Shown one piece after another: positions 10,091 through 19,908 of a stretch of DNA of 64,000 nt. Below the pieces are notes generated by a model, which ran no database searches, was not told where the DNA came from, and worked only from the letters and a program-made list of their open reading frames with translations. Made by a program: the position numbers and the translations under genes. The stretch is taken from contig NZ_LR217730.1 of NCBI RefSeq assembly GCF_900698985.1, forward strand, positions 930,001 to 994,000, read 5' to 3'. Source of the stretch: Erwinia_E haradaeae_B. GTDB lineage: Bacteria > Pseudomonadota > Gammaproteobacteria > Enterobacterales > Enterobacteriaceae. The stretch's first letter is position 1; each line of letters opens with the position of its first letter.

Positions 10091-11611
10091 ATGAAATGTA
10101 CTGTTCGACTTGGTAACTTAGATAAACACAAAAGTACCTGTATGGTAATAGGGATTTTTACATCTCGACGACTATCACCAATTGCTGAGAAACTAAATAA
10201 AATTAGTAACGGTTATATTCGTTCTGTACTAATGGATAGCTCAATGCAAGGTAAAATTGGACAAACCTTATTATTACATCATGTGCCAAAGCTTTTTTCT
10301 AAATGTATTTTACTAATTGGATGTGGTAAAAAAGGAGACATCAACCAAGAAAATTATAAAAAAATTATTTACAAAACTATTCAAGTGTTAAACAATGCAG
10401 GATTAACAAAAGCTATTGTTTTTCTTACTGAAACACCAATTCATATTAAAGGCTGTAACGTATACTGGAGAATACGTCATGCTATAGAAGTGACTCACGA
10501 TGCAGTATATAGTTTTAATCAGCTAAAAAATAAAAAAAATTTACCAACATCCTCATTGCACAATGTCATCTTTAGTCTCTCTACAAATAGCGAACTTAGC
10601 ATTGGAACGCATGCCATAACACACGGATTAGCTATTGCAAATAGCATTAAAATGGCAAAAGATATCAGTAATATGCCGCCAAATATTTGCAATGCTTCTT
10701 ATCTTGCTACGCAAGCATGTCAACTAGCCAAAGAATGGAACCACAGAATAACTACTTATTCCATTGGAGAAAAAGAGATGATAGAGCTAGGCATGAATGC
10801 TTATCTCGCTGTTGGTCATGGATCGCGCAATGAATCTCTAATGTCAGTAATTAAATATTCAGGTGCTTTAGATCCAAAAACTCATCCTATCATCTTAATT
10901 GGAAAAGGTGTAACCTTCGATACTGGAGGTATTTCACTTAAACCAAGCGAAAATATGGATGAAATGAAATATGATATGTGTGGCGCAGCATCTGTATATG
11001 GTGCTATGCGTGTAGCTGTTGAGCTTAATTTACCACTTAACATCATTGGAATTATGGCTGGTTGTGAAAACATGCCAGGTAGCTATGCTTATCGCCCAGG
11101 AGACGTGGTAACTACTTTATCCGGACAAACAGTGGAAGTATTAAATACTGACGCCGAAGGTCGATTAATATTGTGTGATGTATTAACATACATTGAGCGT
11201 TTTCAGCCAGACACAGTGATTGATATAGCTACATTAACAGGTGCTTGTGTTGTTGCATTAGGACATCACATGAGCGGATTATTTTCCAACTATAATCCAC
11301 TAGCAAACGAACTAAAAATTGCAGCAGAACAAGCTGGAGATCACATTTGGCGACTGCCAATCACAGAGCAATATCAACAACAACTAGACTCTAATGTTGC
11401 TGATATAGCTAATATTGGCAGGAAGCATGCCGGAGCTATCACCGCAGCTTGTTTTTTAGCACGTTTCGCTCATAAGTACCATTGGGCGCACCTAGATATA
11501 GCCGGCACTGCATGGCAATCTGGATGCAAAAAAGGAGCTACCGGTCGACCAGTAGCTTTACTATCTCAGTTTTTAATTAATCGCGCTAATCGTGTAACTA
11601 AATCCTCTTAG
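10091..11611 (+). CDS. pepA: Leucyl aminopeptidase PepA (aminopeptidase A)
   Basis: PepA is a two-metal M17 aminopeptidase that removes N-terminal residues from peptides; in E. coli it also binds DNA in Xer recombination at plasmid cer sites and in carAB control. The 506-residue protein (E. coli 503) keeps the M17 catalytic region: GKGVTFDTGGISLKPS with the metal-binding Lys and Asp, MKYDMCGAASV, and the NTDAEGRL signature with the Asp/Glu ligands and catalytic Arg, followed by ATLTGACVVALG. The N-terminal domain is also present. A clear AGGAG lies before the ATG. holC follows 183 bp downstream in the ancestral enterobacterial order. Confidence 0.97.
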   Translation: MKCTVRLGNLDKHKSTCMVIGIFTSRRLSPIAEKLNKISNGYIRSVLMDSSMQGKIGQTLLLHHVPKLFSKCILLIGCGKKGDINQENYKKIIYKTIQVLNNAGLTKAIVFLTETPIHIKGCNVYWRIRHAIEVTHDAVYSFNQLKNKKNLPTSSLHNVIFSLSTNSELSIGTHAITHGLAIANSIKMAKDISNMPPNICNASYLATQACQLAKEWNHRITTYSIGEKEMIELGMNAYLAVGHGSRNESLMSVIKYSGALDPKTHPIILIGKGVTFDTGGISLKPSENMDEMKYDMCGAASVYGAMRVAVELNLPLNIIGIMAGCENMPGSYAYRPGDVVTTLSGQTVEVLNTDAEGRLILCDVLTYIERFQPDTVIDIATLTGACVVALGHHMSGLFSNYNPLANELKIAAEQAGDHIWRLPITEQYQQQLDSNVADIANIGRKHAGAITAACFLARFAHKYHWAHLDIAGTAWQSGCKKGATGRPVALLSQFLINRANRVTKSS

Positions 11612-11794
11612 GACTACTCCCAAAATGAAGAAAAAATATACCTATGAGGCTATATGTAATCATACAATCAACATCTAGTATATTATGATACTGGAAAATT
11701 GCTTGTTTTTCTTATTTCATGTTTTGCTAACTTAACTGAAAGATTTAACTCATATCATGCCTAATAACTGTATTATTGGACGTTTTAAAAATAT

Positions 11795-12253
11795 ATGCTA
11801 ATAAAACATGTAAGCTTCTATCTTCTGGCACGCAATCAACAATTATTTACCATCACCACCCAAGAAGAATTAATTTGTAAGTTAGTTTACAAAACATGGT
11901 ATAATAAAAAAAAACGTGTATTAATCGCCTGTAAAAACAAAAAACAGGCGATTCGGTTAGATAATATTCTCTGGAAAAACGTACCTTATTCTTTTATACC
12001 TCATAACATAGCAAATGAAGGACCAAAACATGGCGCACCGGTAGAACTTATATGGGAAGATTCTTACTCTAGTAAAAAATATGATGTAGTAATTAATCTA
12101 CTCACAAAATGTTCTGATTATATATTATCTTTTTATGAAATAATAGACTTTGTGCCCTTAGAAGAGTCATCTAAGATGTTAGCACGTGAGCGTTACAAGC
12201 AATATCATAAACAAGGCTTTAAATTAAATACTATACAACTATCTCATTCTTAA
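11795..12253 (+). CDS. holC: DNA polymerase III chi subunit HolC
   Basis: HolC (chi) binds single-stranded-DNA-binding protein and, with psi, links it to the clamp-loader of the replicative polymerase. The 152-residue product (E. coli 147) shows the family features in order: FYLLARNQ, a KKKRVLIACKNKKQAIRLDNILW core, SFIPHNIANEGPKHGAPVEL, VVINL, DFVPLEES and ARERYKQY near the C-terminus. It contains an A9 run, a possible slippage site. It follows pepA as in related bacteria, but the usual next gene, valS, is missing; queE comes instead after 234 bp, so the order is broken here. Confidence 0.93.
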   Translation: MLIKHVSFYLLARNQQLFTITTQEELICKLVYKTWYNKKKRVLIACKNKKQAIRLDNILWKNVPYSFIPHNIANEGPKHGAPVELIWEDSYSSKKYDVVINLLTKCSDYILSFYEIIDFVPLEESSKMLARERYKQYHKQGFKLNTIQLSHS

Positions 12254-12487
12254 ATTACATATAATTGGATAAAAAAAACTACAGATTTTTAATAAAAACA
12301 ACTATAAACCATCAAATAGTATTTACTACTAAACCAACATGCAGAACATATTCTATATTTTTATGTAATCATTTTCATGAAATAAATAAAAAATTATTCC
12401 CATGTAACACTAGTCACATGTTACATACCTATATATTTTAATTATTTCAAAATTAAAACTATATTCATTATTATTATAGAGGAATAA

Positions 12488-13159
12488 ATGCAATACCCAA
12501 TTAATGCAATATTCCAAACCCTACAAGGAGAAGGTGTTTATGTGGGTGTTCCGTCAATTTTTATACGCCTACAAGGATGTCCGGTTGGCTGTCAATGGTG
12601 CGACACTAAATATACGTGGAATAAACTATCTCATAAGGAAATATCATGGGAATCGATTCCCTTAAAAATTTCAAATAACAACTCATGGGGGTTAGCTGAT
12701 ACCACAGAAATTCTAGATACTATAACCAACCTAGGCTGGACAGCAAAGCATGTCGTAATAACTGGCGGTGAACCATGTCTGTATGATCTACGACCACTCA
12801 GTATCGCCTTGCAAGCTACTGGATTAACTTGTCAAATAGAAACCAGCGGAACACATGCTATACTATGCTCGATGGAAACTTGGGTTACAGTCTCTCCAAA
12901 AATCAAAAAAAATAAAAACCATAGCCTATTGCATCAAGCTTTAAAAAGAGCCGATGAAATTAAACACCCTGTTGGTCGTCAACGTGATATTGATGCATTA
13001 GTTAACTGCATTAAAACAATTACAGATGAAAAAAAACGCATTATTTTGTTACAACCCATTAATCATATAACTAGCGCTATCCAGCTCTGTATTAAAACTT
13101 GTATTCAAAAAAATTGGCGTCTATCAATACAAACACACAAATATATCAACATCCCTTAA
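12488..13159 (+). CDS. queE: 7-carboxy-7-deazaguanine synthase QueE
   Basis: QueE is a radical-SAM enzyme that contracts 6-carboxytetrahydropterin (the QueD product) to 7-carboxy-7-deazaguanine on the way to queuosine in tRNA. The 223-residue protein has exactly the length of the E. coli enzyme. The iron-sulfur motif CX3CX2C is C31, C35, C38 within GCPVGCQWCDT. VVITGGEPC, QIETSGTH and VTVSPK follow, and the C-terminus LSIQTHKYINIP is intact. An AGAGGA ribosome binding site precedes the ATG. Its partner queD lies 450 bp downstream on the opposite strand. queC, queF and tgt are not in the window. Confidence 0.96.
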   Translation: MQYPINAIFQTLQGEGVYVGVPSIFIRLQGCPVGCQWCDTKYTWNKLSHKEISWESIPLKISNNNSWGLADTTEILDTITNLGWTAKHVVITGGEPCLYDLRPLSIALQATGLTCQIETSGTHAILCSMETWVTVSPKIKKNKNHSLLHQALKRADEIKHPVGRQRDIDALVNCIKTITDEKKRIILLQPINHITSAIQLCIKTCIQKNWRLSIQTHKYINIP

Positions 13160-13612
13160 TTAGGATGATCTCAAAATCAACCTAACTGTTTTTATATTAT
13201 ATATAATAATTTTTACAAAAACTAAGTAACAACCTAGATAGTCATTTATCATCTATAATGATATCCTATTTTTTATCTTTTTATATGCATTTTATATTGT
13301 AGTATTCGAGATATAACATGCTGCTTAATATTCTTATGCTATAGATACACATCTAATATTATTCTATGGTATCTAATGAAAATTAGGTCACAAAAATAAG
13401 CTAAGAACAAGCATTATTCGAAATTAGTAATAAATACATTATTAATTTCATCATATCATATTTACTAAAATATCAATAATCACAAATCTCAGTTTTATGA
13501 TAAACACTATAAAAAGTAAGCTGGAAATCTTATATATAATATTATATAAATAATTACTAATCTTTACAGTAACTTGATTACCGTATCTTTTTCTTATATA
13601 TTATATATAATA
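13160..13612. other. Spacer between convergent queE and queD
   Basis: About 450 bp of AT-rich sequence with alternating TA tracts (two near-copies of a TATATATAATATTATATA-like string near 13531 and 13597). No gene or convincing terminator was seen. Confidence 0.45.
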
Positions 13613-13969
13613 TTATATACGATATATACATCCAGAATTACAAGTTTCTTGCACTACAACTGCACTAAGAAAAGGAAGCGCTGGTTTAATTTTTTGACAA
13701 ATCCAGATAGATAGTACCTCACTGGTGGGATTTTCAAGGCCCGGTATTTGATTTAAATTAGCATGGTCCAGCTGAGTATAGAGTGGCTGAAATGCAAGCT
13801 GAATATCAGAAAAATCCATTACCCAACCAGTACGGGGATTAATTTCCGCAGTTACTTCTATACGAACCAAAAAAGAGTGCCCATGCAAATTACCGCACTT
13901 ATGACCATTGGGTACATAAGGTAAATAATGTGCAGCTTCAAATTTGAAATCTTTAAACAATGTTATCAT
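13613..13969 (-). CDS. queD: 6-carboxy-5,6,7,8-tetrahydropterin synthase QueD
   Basis: QueD converts dihydroneopterin triphosphate to 6-carboxytetrahydropterin, the substrate of QueE. The 118-residue protein (E. coli 120) keeps the zinc ligands H14, H29 and H31, the catalytic C25 in GHKCGNLHGHSF, the LDHANLN acid-base pair (D68, H69) and NPTSE substrate-binding segment, and ends with the family CIYR. It is divergent from cysJ, as in E. coli, so this side of the neighbourhood is ancestral. Confidence 0.96.
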   Translation of the reverse strand: MITLFKDFKFEAAHYLPYVPNGHKCGNLHGHSFLVRIEVTAEINPRTGWVMDFSDIQLAFQPLYTQLDHANLNQIPGLENPTSEVLSIWICQKIKPALPFLSAVVVQETCNSGCIYRI

Positions 13970-14597
13970 TATACCACCTAACTTTATAAATGTTTATTGA
14001 TGACTAAAATATCTACCAGTTTATCTTAAAAATGCCTTAAAATGTTTTACACAAACCGTTTGCTTCACATGAGATAAAACATACTAATCTAAGGATTTAT
14101 CACTATAACTAATAAATAATCTACAAAATATCTATCTCCACATTAACTAATGTACTACTGACTGCTTAATTTTACCATTATAGTTAAATATTCACATAGT
14201 TAGACTATATAAGTCTCTACCATACTTCATGCATATTCAAACTAATAAAATAAATTTTATATCTTGATACTAGTTTTTATCCTTCAAAAAATAACCTAAA
14301 GACATGATACAAGAATTCCTAATGAAAGAAGATACTAATTTCTCATAATCAGTGAGATATTCACTTGTAATATTAGTGCATTTATTTCAGAATAGACATT
14401 CTGATAAAGCGTTATTTTGCATAATATGCAAATAATTAACTTGCAACAAAATCATCTCTTTGTTGATAAAATAATACTTTAGATAATTATTTAATTAATT
14501 TTTTATGTGAAATTGAGAATAACCCCTCTTTTATCAGTTTTACGTGTTAACCATTACCTTCTCGATATCGATCTCTAACTCTGGGATTTTTGATATA
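13970..14597. other. Divergent control region between queD and cysJ
   Basis: About 630 bp between two divergent genes, which should contain both promoters. In enteric bacteria this region holds CysB-controlled sites for cysJIH, but no CysB site can be assigned by eye in sequence this AT-rich. Confidence 0.4.
14460..14487 (+). promoter_or_regulatory. Possible sigma-70 promoter for cysJIH
   Basis: TTGTTG at 14460-14465 and GATAAT at 14482-14487, 16 bp apart, lie about 110 bp before the cysJ start. The -10 box matches 5 of 6 consensus bases and the -35 only 3 of 6. Chance matches are common in such AT-rich DNA, so this is a weak call. Confidence 0.22.
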
Positions 14598-16403
14598 ATG
14601 ACTACTAAAGTACCTGTAAAAAATATACTACCCATCGAAACAGAAAAGCTGTCTTATGTACAATCTGTTACAGATGATTGTACAGTCACTCAACTAGCCT
14701 GGCTATCTGGATATTTCTGGGGGAAGATGCACCAAAAAAAACACAATGACTCCAACACTACGTTAAAACCTACCCAGCCTCAATCTGTGACAATCATATC
14801 TGCTTCACAGACTGGAAATGCTCGTAATCTTGCTGAAAAATTACGTAGTGAGTGCCTAGCAGAAAAACTAAACGTAAAGCACATCCATGCTTGTGATTAT
14901 AAGTTTAAACATATCAGCCGTGAAAAATTATTAGTTTTAATCACATGCACACAGGGAAATGGTGAACCACCCGAAGAAGCAATCGCATTATATCGATTTT
15001 TGATATCTAAAAAAGCGCCTACAATGAATTCTCTTGCGTTTTCAGTATTTGGGTTAGGAGATAGCTCCTATGAACTATTTAGCCAAGCGGGTAAAGATTT
15101 TGATAAAAGACTCGCTGAATTAGGCGCAGAGCGTCTTCTTGATCGCGTAGATGCTGATGTAGAATATTCTGAACAAGCTCAAACATGGCGCACGCAACTT
15201 ATCCAGATATTAAAAAAACGGGTCCTTCTTACATCTGACCAAATAGATTATGAGATAAAAGATAACACTAATACAGTTAACTATATAACGTATACTAAAC
15301 ATAAGCCACTAAAAGCACGTTTGTTGGTTAATCAAAAAATTACCGGGCGAGAATCAACAAAGGACGTACGCCATATTGAAATAGACCTCATGCATTCTAA
15401 TTTGCGCTATCAACCAGGCGATGCCCTGGGCGTATGGTTTGAAAATAACACCTTATTAGTACAAGAATTCCTAACACTCTTATCGCTTACAGGGGAAGAG
15501 CTGGTTTCAGTAAAAGGAGATAATCTTCCCATCGCAGAGGCACTAAAGAAACATTTTGAGCTGACCGTCAATACGCCAAAAATAGTTGAAAACTATGCTA
15601 AGTTTTCAAAAAGTGAGATCTTATTAAAACAGGTGAATAGCAAAGATACATCATTGCAACAATATGCGCAAAACACACCTATTGTTGATATGATTCGCTT
15701 TTCTAAAAAGCAGATAAGTGCCCAGGAACTGATTAGTATACTACGTCCGTGTACTCCACGATTATACTCCATATCATCTTCACAAAAAGAAAATGAAAAT
15801 GAAGTACATATTACTGTTAGTGTCGTACGCTTTCGCATAGATGGACGTGATAGAGCCGGAGGGGCTTCTAGTTATTTAGCAGATCATTTAAGTATAGGCG
15901 ATGAAGTACGTATTTTTATTGAAAAAAATGATAATTTTCGTTTACCAGAAAACCCACAAACCCCAATAATTATGATTGGAGCTGGAACAGGTATTGCACC
16001 ATTTCGAGCCTTTATGCAGCAACGTGAATGTGAAGAGTCAACTGGTAAAAACTGGCTATTCTTTGGAAATCCATGCTTTACAGAAGATTTCTTGTATCAA
16101 ATAGAATGGCAGAGATACGTCAAAGATGGCCTACTCACTCGAATAGATTTATCGTGGTCACGTGATCAAAGTCAAAAAATTTATATACAAGACAAAATCC
16201 TTTCTAATGGTGAAGAAGTATGGAATTGGATTAAAAACGGTGCACATCTTTATATATGTGGTTCTGCAAATTATATGGCAAAAGGTGTAGAAAAAGCATT
16301 AATAGAAATTATAACAAAATTTGGTTCCATGAATACAGTGGAGGCTAGTGACTTATTAAGTGATTTACGTATTCAGCGCCGCTATCAGAGAGATATCTAC
16401 TAA
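14598..16403 (+). CDS. cysJ: Sulfite reductase flavoprotein alpha subunit CysJ
   Basis: CysJ carries electrons from NADPH through FAD and FMN to the CysI hemoprotein, reducing sulfite to sulfide. I place the start at the ATG at 14598 (MTTKVPVKNILP), which matches the E. coli N-terminus and gives 601 residues against 599; the frame is open 18 codons further upstream but that part has no counterpart. The domains are in order: an N-terminal flavodoxin (SASQTGNARNLAE, TQGNGEPPEEA, FGLGDSSYE), a connecting domain, FAD binding (RLYSISSSQ, GGASSYLAD) and NADPH binding (MIGAGTGIAPFRAFMQQR, LFFGNP, YICGSANYMAKGVE), ending in RRYQRDIY. Its stop overlaps the cysI start by one base (TAATG), implying translational coupling. 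Confidence 0.97.
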   Translation: MTTKVPVKNILPIETEKLSYVQSVTDDCTVTQLAWLSGYFWGKMHQKKHNDSNTTLKPTQPQSVTIISASQTGNARNLAEKLRSECLAEKLNVKHIHACDYKFKHISREKLLVLITCTQGNGEPPEEAIALYRFLISKKAPTMNSLAFSVFGLGDSSYELFSQAGKDFDKRLAELGAERLLDRVDADVEYSEQAQTWRTQLIQILKKRVLLTSDQIDYEIKDNTNTVNYITYTKHKPLKARLLVNQKITGRESTKDVRHIEIDLMHSNLRYQPGDALGVWFENNTLLVQEFLTLLSLTGEELVSVKGDNLPIAEALKKHFELTVNTPKIVENYAKFSKSEILLKQVNSKDTSLQQYAQNTPIVDMIRFSKKQISAQELISILRPCTPRLYSISSSQKENENEVHITVSVVRFRIDGRDRAGGASSYLADHLSIGDEVRIFIEKNDNFRLPENPQTPIIMIGAGTGIAPFRAFMQQRECEESTGKNWLFFGNPCFTEDFLYQIEWQRYVKDGLLTRIDLSWSRDQSQKIYIQDKILSNGEEVWNWIKNGAHLYICGSANYMAKGVEKALIEIITKFGSMNTVEASDLLSDLRIQRRYQRDIY

Positions 16404-18118
16404 TGAGTAATAAAAAATATTGTGGACCGCTACTAATTGAAGGTAAGCTGGTTGATGCTGAACGCATGAAGGCAGAAAGTTGTTATTTACGCGGAAGCAT
16501 TGCTGAAGATTTAAATAATAATCTCAGTGGTGGTTTTCATGGTGATAATTTTTTTCTAATTCGTTTTCATGGAATGTACCAACAAGATGATCGCGATCTT
16601 CGGGCTGAACGCGCAGAACAGAAGCTAGATGCAAAACATGCCATGATGTTACGTTGTCGCTTACCAGGTGGTGTTATTACCGCAGAACAATGGTTAGCTA
16701 TAGATCAATTTGCTACAGCAAACACTTTATATGGCAGCATTCGTCTAACTAATCGCCAAACTTTTCAATTTCATGGTATTTTAAAAAAAAACCTAAAATT
16801 AGCACATACAATGCTTAATAGCATTGGTTTAGATTCACTAGGTACTGCCAATGATGTAAATCGTAATGTATTATGTAGCGCCAACCCGATGGAATCTATA
16901 TTTCATCAGGAAGTCTATGAGTATGCAAAAAAAATATCTGAGCATCTGTTACCACGCACCAAAGCTTATGCTGAAATATGGCTGGACAAAAAAAAAGCCA
17001 CTACTACTGATTCGGAACCTATTTTAGGTAAAACCTACTTACCTCGTAAATTTAAAACCACATTTGTAATTCCGCCGCATAATGAAGTTGATCTACACGC
17101 AAACGATATGAATTTTATTGCCATTATTGAAAAAGGAATATTAACTGGTTTTAACTTGTTAGTGGGCGGTGGTCTCTCGATAGATCACGCTGATAAGACT
17201 ACTTATCCTAGAACTGCAACTGAATTTGGTTATGTATCTAAAAATAACCTCCTCAAAATAGCCGAAGCAGTCATTTCTGTTCAGCGTGATTGGGGAAATC
17301 GCACTAATCGTAAAAATGCTAAAACTAAGTATACCCTAGAGCGTGTTGGCCCACATGTTTTTAAAACTGAAGTCGAAAATCGTTCTGGTGTAACTCTTGA
17401 GCCGATACGTCATTATCACTTCACAACCCGTGGGGATCGTTTTGGGTGGGTGCATGGTGTGGATGATAAATGGAATTTAACCTTATTTATTGAAAATGGT
17501 CGACTTTTAGATTATCCCGGTCGCCCTTTAAAAACTGGTATGGCAGAAATCGCTAAAATTCATAAGGGTTTTTTTAGATTAACAGCAAATCAGAACTTAA
17601 TAGTATCAGGAGTAACACAATTAGAAAAAGAAAACATTGAAAAAATAGCACGATTATATGGCCTAATGGGACATACGAGCCATCAACGGGAGCATTCAAT
17701 GGCTTGTGTTTCCTTTCCAACATGTCCTCTAGCCATGGCCGAAGCAGAACGAATTTTACCAAAATTTGTCACACATGTAGAAAAAATTATGAAAAAATAT
17801 AACGTAGAAGATGAGTATATCGTTCTGCGTATTACCGGATGTCCTAATGGATGCGCCCGTGCATTGCTAGCTGAAGTTGGATTAATAGGAAGATCACCTG
17901 GACGCTACAACATGTACCTAGGTGGCAATCGTATTGGCACGCGCATTCCTCGTATATATCAAAAAAATATTAGCATAGAAGATTCCTTAAAAATCCTTGA
18001 TAAATTAATTTATAAGTGGTCTAATTTAAGAAAAATTAATGAAGGATTTGGTGATTTTATTGTTCGAACTGGCCTTATTAAGCCAATATTAGACCCAGCC
18101 AGAGATTTTTGGCAATAA
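16403..18118 (+). CDS. cysI: Sulfite reductase hemoprotein beta subunit CysI
   Basis: CysI holds a 4Fe-4S cluster bridged to siroheme and performs the six-electron reduction of sulfite to sulfide. The 571-residue protein (E. coli 570) has the four cluster cysteines C435, C441, C480 and C484, in ACVSFPTCPLA and TGCPNGCARA. The second motif has Ala in place of the Gly that follows the last cysteine in E. coli. Siroheme-contact regions such as RLTNRQTFQFHG and NRNVLCSANP are conserved. The start overlaps the cysJ stop, and cysH follows 11 bp downstream. Its siroheme should come from CysG, encoded 1.8 kb further on. Confidence 0.97.
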   Translation: MSNKKYCGPLLIEGKLVDAERMKAESCYLRGSIAEDLNNNLSGGFHGDNFFLIRFHGMYQQDDRDLRAERAEQKLDAKHAMMLRCRLPGGVITAEQWLAIDQFATANTLYGSIRLTNRQTFQFHGILKKNLKLAHTMLNSIGLDSLGTANDVNRNVLCSANPMESIFHQEVYEYAKKISEHLLPRTKAYAEIWLDKKKATTTDSEPILGKTYLPRKFKTTFVIPPHNEVDLHANDMNFIAIIEKGILTGFNLLVGGGLSIDHADKTTYPRTATEFGYVSKNNLLKIAEAVISVQRDWGNRTNRKNAKTKYTLERVGPHVFKTEVENRSGVTLEPIRHYHFTTRGDRFGWVHGVDDKWNLTLFIENGRLLDYPGRPLKTGMAEIAKIHKGFFRLTANQNLIVSGVTQLEKENIEKIARLYGLMGHTSHQREHSMACVSFPTCPLAMAEAERILPKFVTHVEKIMKKYNVEDEYIVLRITGCPNGCARALLAEVGLIGRSPGRYNMYLGGNRIGTRIPRIYQKNISIEDSLKILDKLIYKWSNLRKINEGFGDFIVRTGLIKPILDPARDFWQ

Positions 18119-18129
18119 CGGAGAAATAA

Positions 18130-18864
18130 GTGGAAATACTTAACCTTATTGAGCTATGCCAGTTATCAAAAAAGGAACGTGCTATAGCACTCGAGAATAT
18201 TAATCATGATTTAACTAAGCTTCCACCTGAAGAGCGTGTTCAGTGGGGGCTAGAACACCTACCAAGAGAGGCCATTTTAACATCTAGTTTTGGTATACAG
18301 TCAGTTGTGAGTTTACATCTCATAACACAACAAAAAACTGATATATCAGTAGTTCTTACTGATACTGGTTATCTTTTTTCAGAAACCTATCAGTTTATTG
18401 ATCAGTTAACCGAGCAAATGCAATTAAAATTGCATGTCTTTCGTTGTTTGCAAAGTCCAGCTTGGCAAGAATCACGGTACGGTAAATTGTGGGAGCAAGG
18501 CATAGAAGGCATTGAAAAATACAATCAGATAAATAAAATAGAACCTCTAAAACGTGCAATTAAAGAATTAAACGCGAAAACTTGGTTTGCAGGTCTACGT
18601 CGCACTCAAGCAAGCACTCGTGTAAATCTACCAATCCTTACGATTCAACATGGTATTTTTAAGCTGCTTCCGATTATTGACTGGGATGATCAAAAAATTT
18701 TTAATTATATTAAAAAACACAATCTTAATTACCATCCTTTATGGAATCTTGGTTATGCATCCGTTGGAGATATTCATACTACAAAAAAACTGGAAACAGG
18801 AATGAAAGAAGAAGATACTCGATTTTTTGGTCTCAAAAGAGAGTGTGGTTTACATGAAGATTAA
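18130..18864 (+). CDS. cysH: Phosphoadenosine phosphosulfate (PAPS) reductase CysH
   Basis: CysH reduces PAPS to sulfite and PAP with thioredoxin or glutaredoxin. The 244-residue protein has the E. coli length. It keeps the PP-loop-like segment SSFGIQSVVSLHL, the WFAGLRRTQA substrate loop, LPIIDWDD and the C-terminal KRECGLHED with the catalytic C239. It lacks the extra cysteine pairs of APS reductases, so it is a PAPS enzyme, in line with the presence of cysC. The start is GTG, with GGAG six bases upstream. It ends the cysJIH operon; about 1 kb of non-coding DNA follows. Confidence 0.97.
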   Translation: MEILNLIELCQLSKKERAIALENINHDLTKLPPEERVQWGLEHLPREAILTSSFGIQSVVSLHLITQQKTDISVVLTDTGYLFSETYQFIDQLTEQMQLKLHVFRCLQSPAWQESRYGKLWEQGIEGIEKYNQINKIEPLKRAIKELNAKTWFAGLRRTQASTRVNLPILTIQHGIFKLLPIIDWDDQKIFNYIKKHNLNYHPLWNLGYASVGDIHTTKKLETGMKEEDTRFFGLKRECGLHED

Positions 18865-19908
18865 CAATGTATTCGTGATAACTAAGGGCAATCTTAAATA
18901 TAAGACTTTCATAATAATCTTTAGTGTATTATACTTATATTTAAAATAAGTATGTATACTCTATGATATTATTTTATATAATTTAATATTTTATTAGTTC
19001 ATCATGTTACAATAAGTAATAGTTTAGTAAATAAAAAATTTACAAAAACATACAAAAAATTAATAAATATATAAAACTTTTGAATTTTTAGTACGCACTC
19101 AATATAAAAATATAGAAAGCCATATTAAATATTGAATTCTTAAAAGCATTTTTCCGGTATGCTTAGTAGTATTGATAAAGGTATATGTTATATTTTTAGC
19201 ACAAATTCACTATTTATACTTGATAGTAGTATAGATATTCAATAACCTAAAATAAATTAAAATGTTAAAAATATAAATATTAAAAAATATTTTAGAGTTA
19301 TCAAAAAAACATTAAGGTTATTAATATTTAATATATTAAATTTCATGCTTCATGGGATGTTGGTTACATATAAAGCACTAAATTAATATGAACTGCCTGT
19401 ACTAAGAGTGATATTTCATTAGTACAAATAATTTTAAGTATAACACTCTTAATTATCTTTTCTATCAGTACTCGTAAGTACTGTCATGTAAAACACACAT
19501 ACCCAAGATAATGCTCAGAAAAAATTTCTATATTTTGATAGTTTCTAATCTATAACCACTCAAGTATCATGAAATAATCTTAAATAATATGAATAGATAT
19601 TTTATTCAAATAAATATAATTTTTTTCATTATTTATAATAACTACAAAAATTTATCAATATAAGATATTTATCTTAGATAAATTTTTAAAATCACTGCTA
19701 TGTCCGAAATGACCATTAAACGATGTAGTTATTATATTTAATATTTTATAGCACTAACTGTTCTATTAAAATCAAAAATTACAGTACTTATTTTTTACTA
19801 CATTATGTTAAACTTATTTGATAACTACTTATTTCAAGTAGTAATTTTATTACGCTTCAGAATAGCACATATATTCCTGTATCAGCTTATGTTACTATGA
19901 AGGTTCAT
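18865..19908. other. Spacer between cysH and cysG
   Basis: About 1 kb without a readable gene. An 8-bp stem (ATACTTAT/ATAAGTAT, 18931-18953) lies about 70 bp past cysH but lacks a U-tract. The promoter of the cysG-cysDNC operon should be near the right end; none is called. Confidence 0.45.

Noticed and set aside
14544..14597. Upstream extension of cysJ by 18 codons
   Set aside because: The extra residues have no counterpart in CysJ, and the ATG at 14598 reproduces the family N-terminus.
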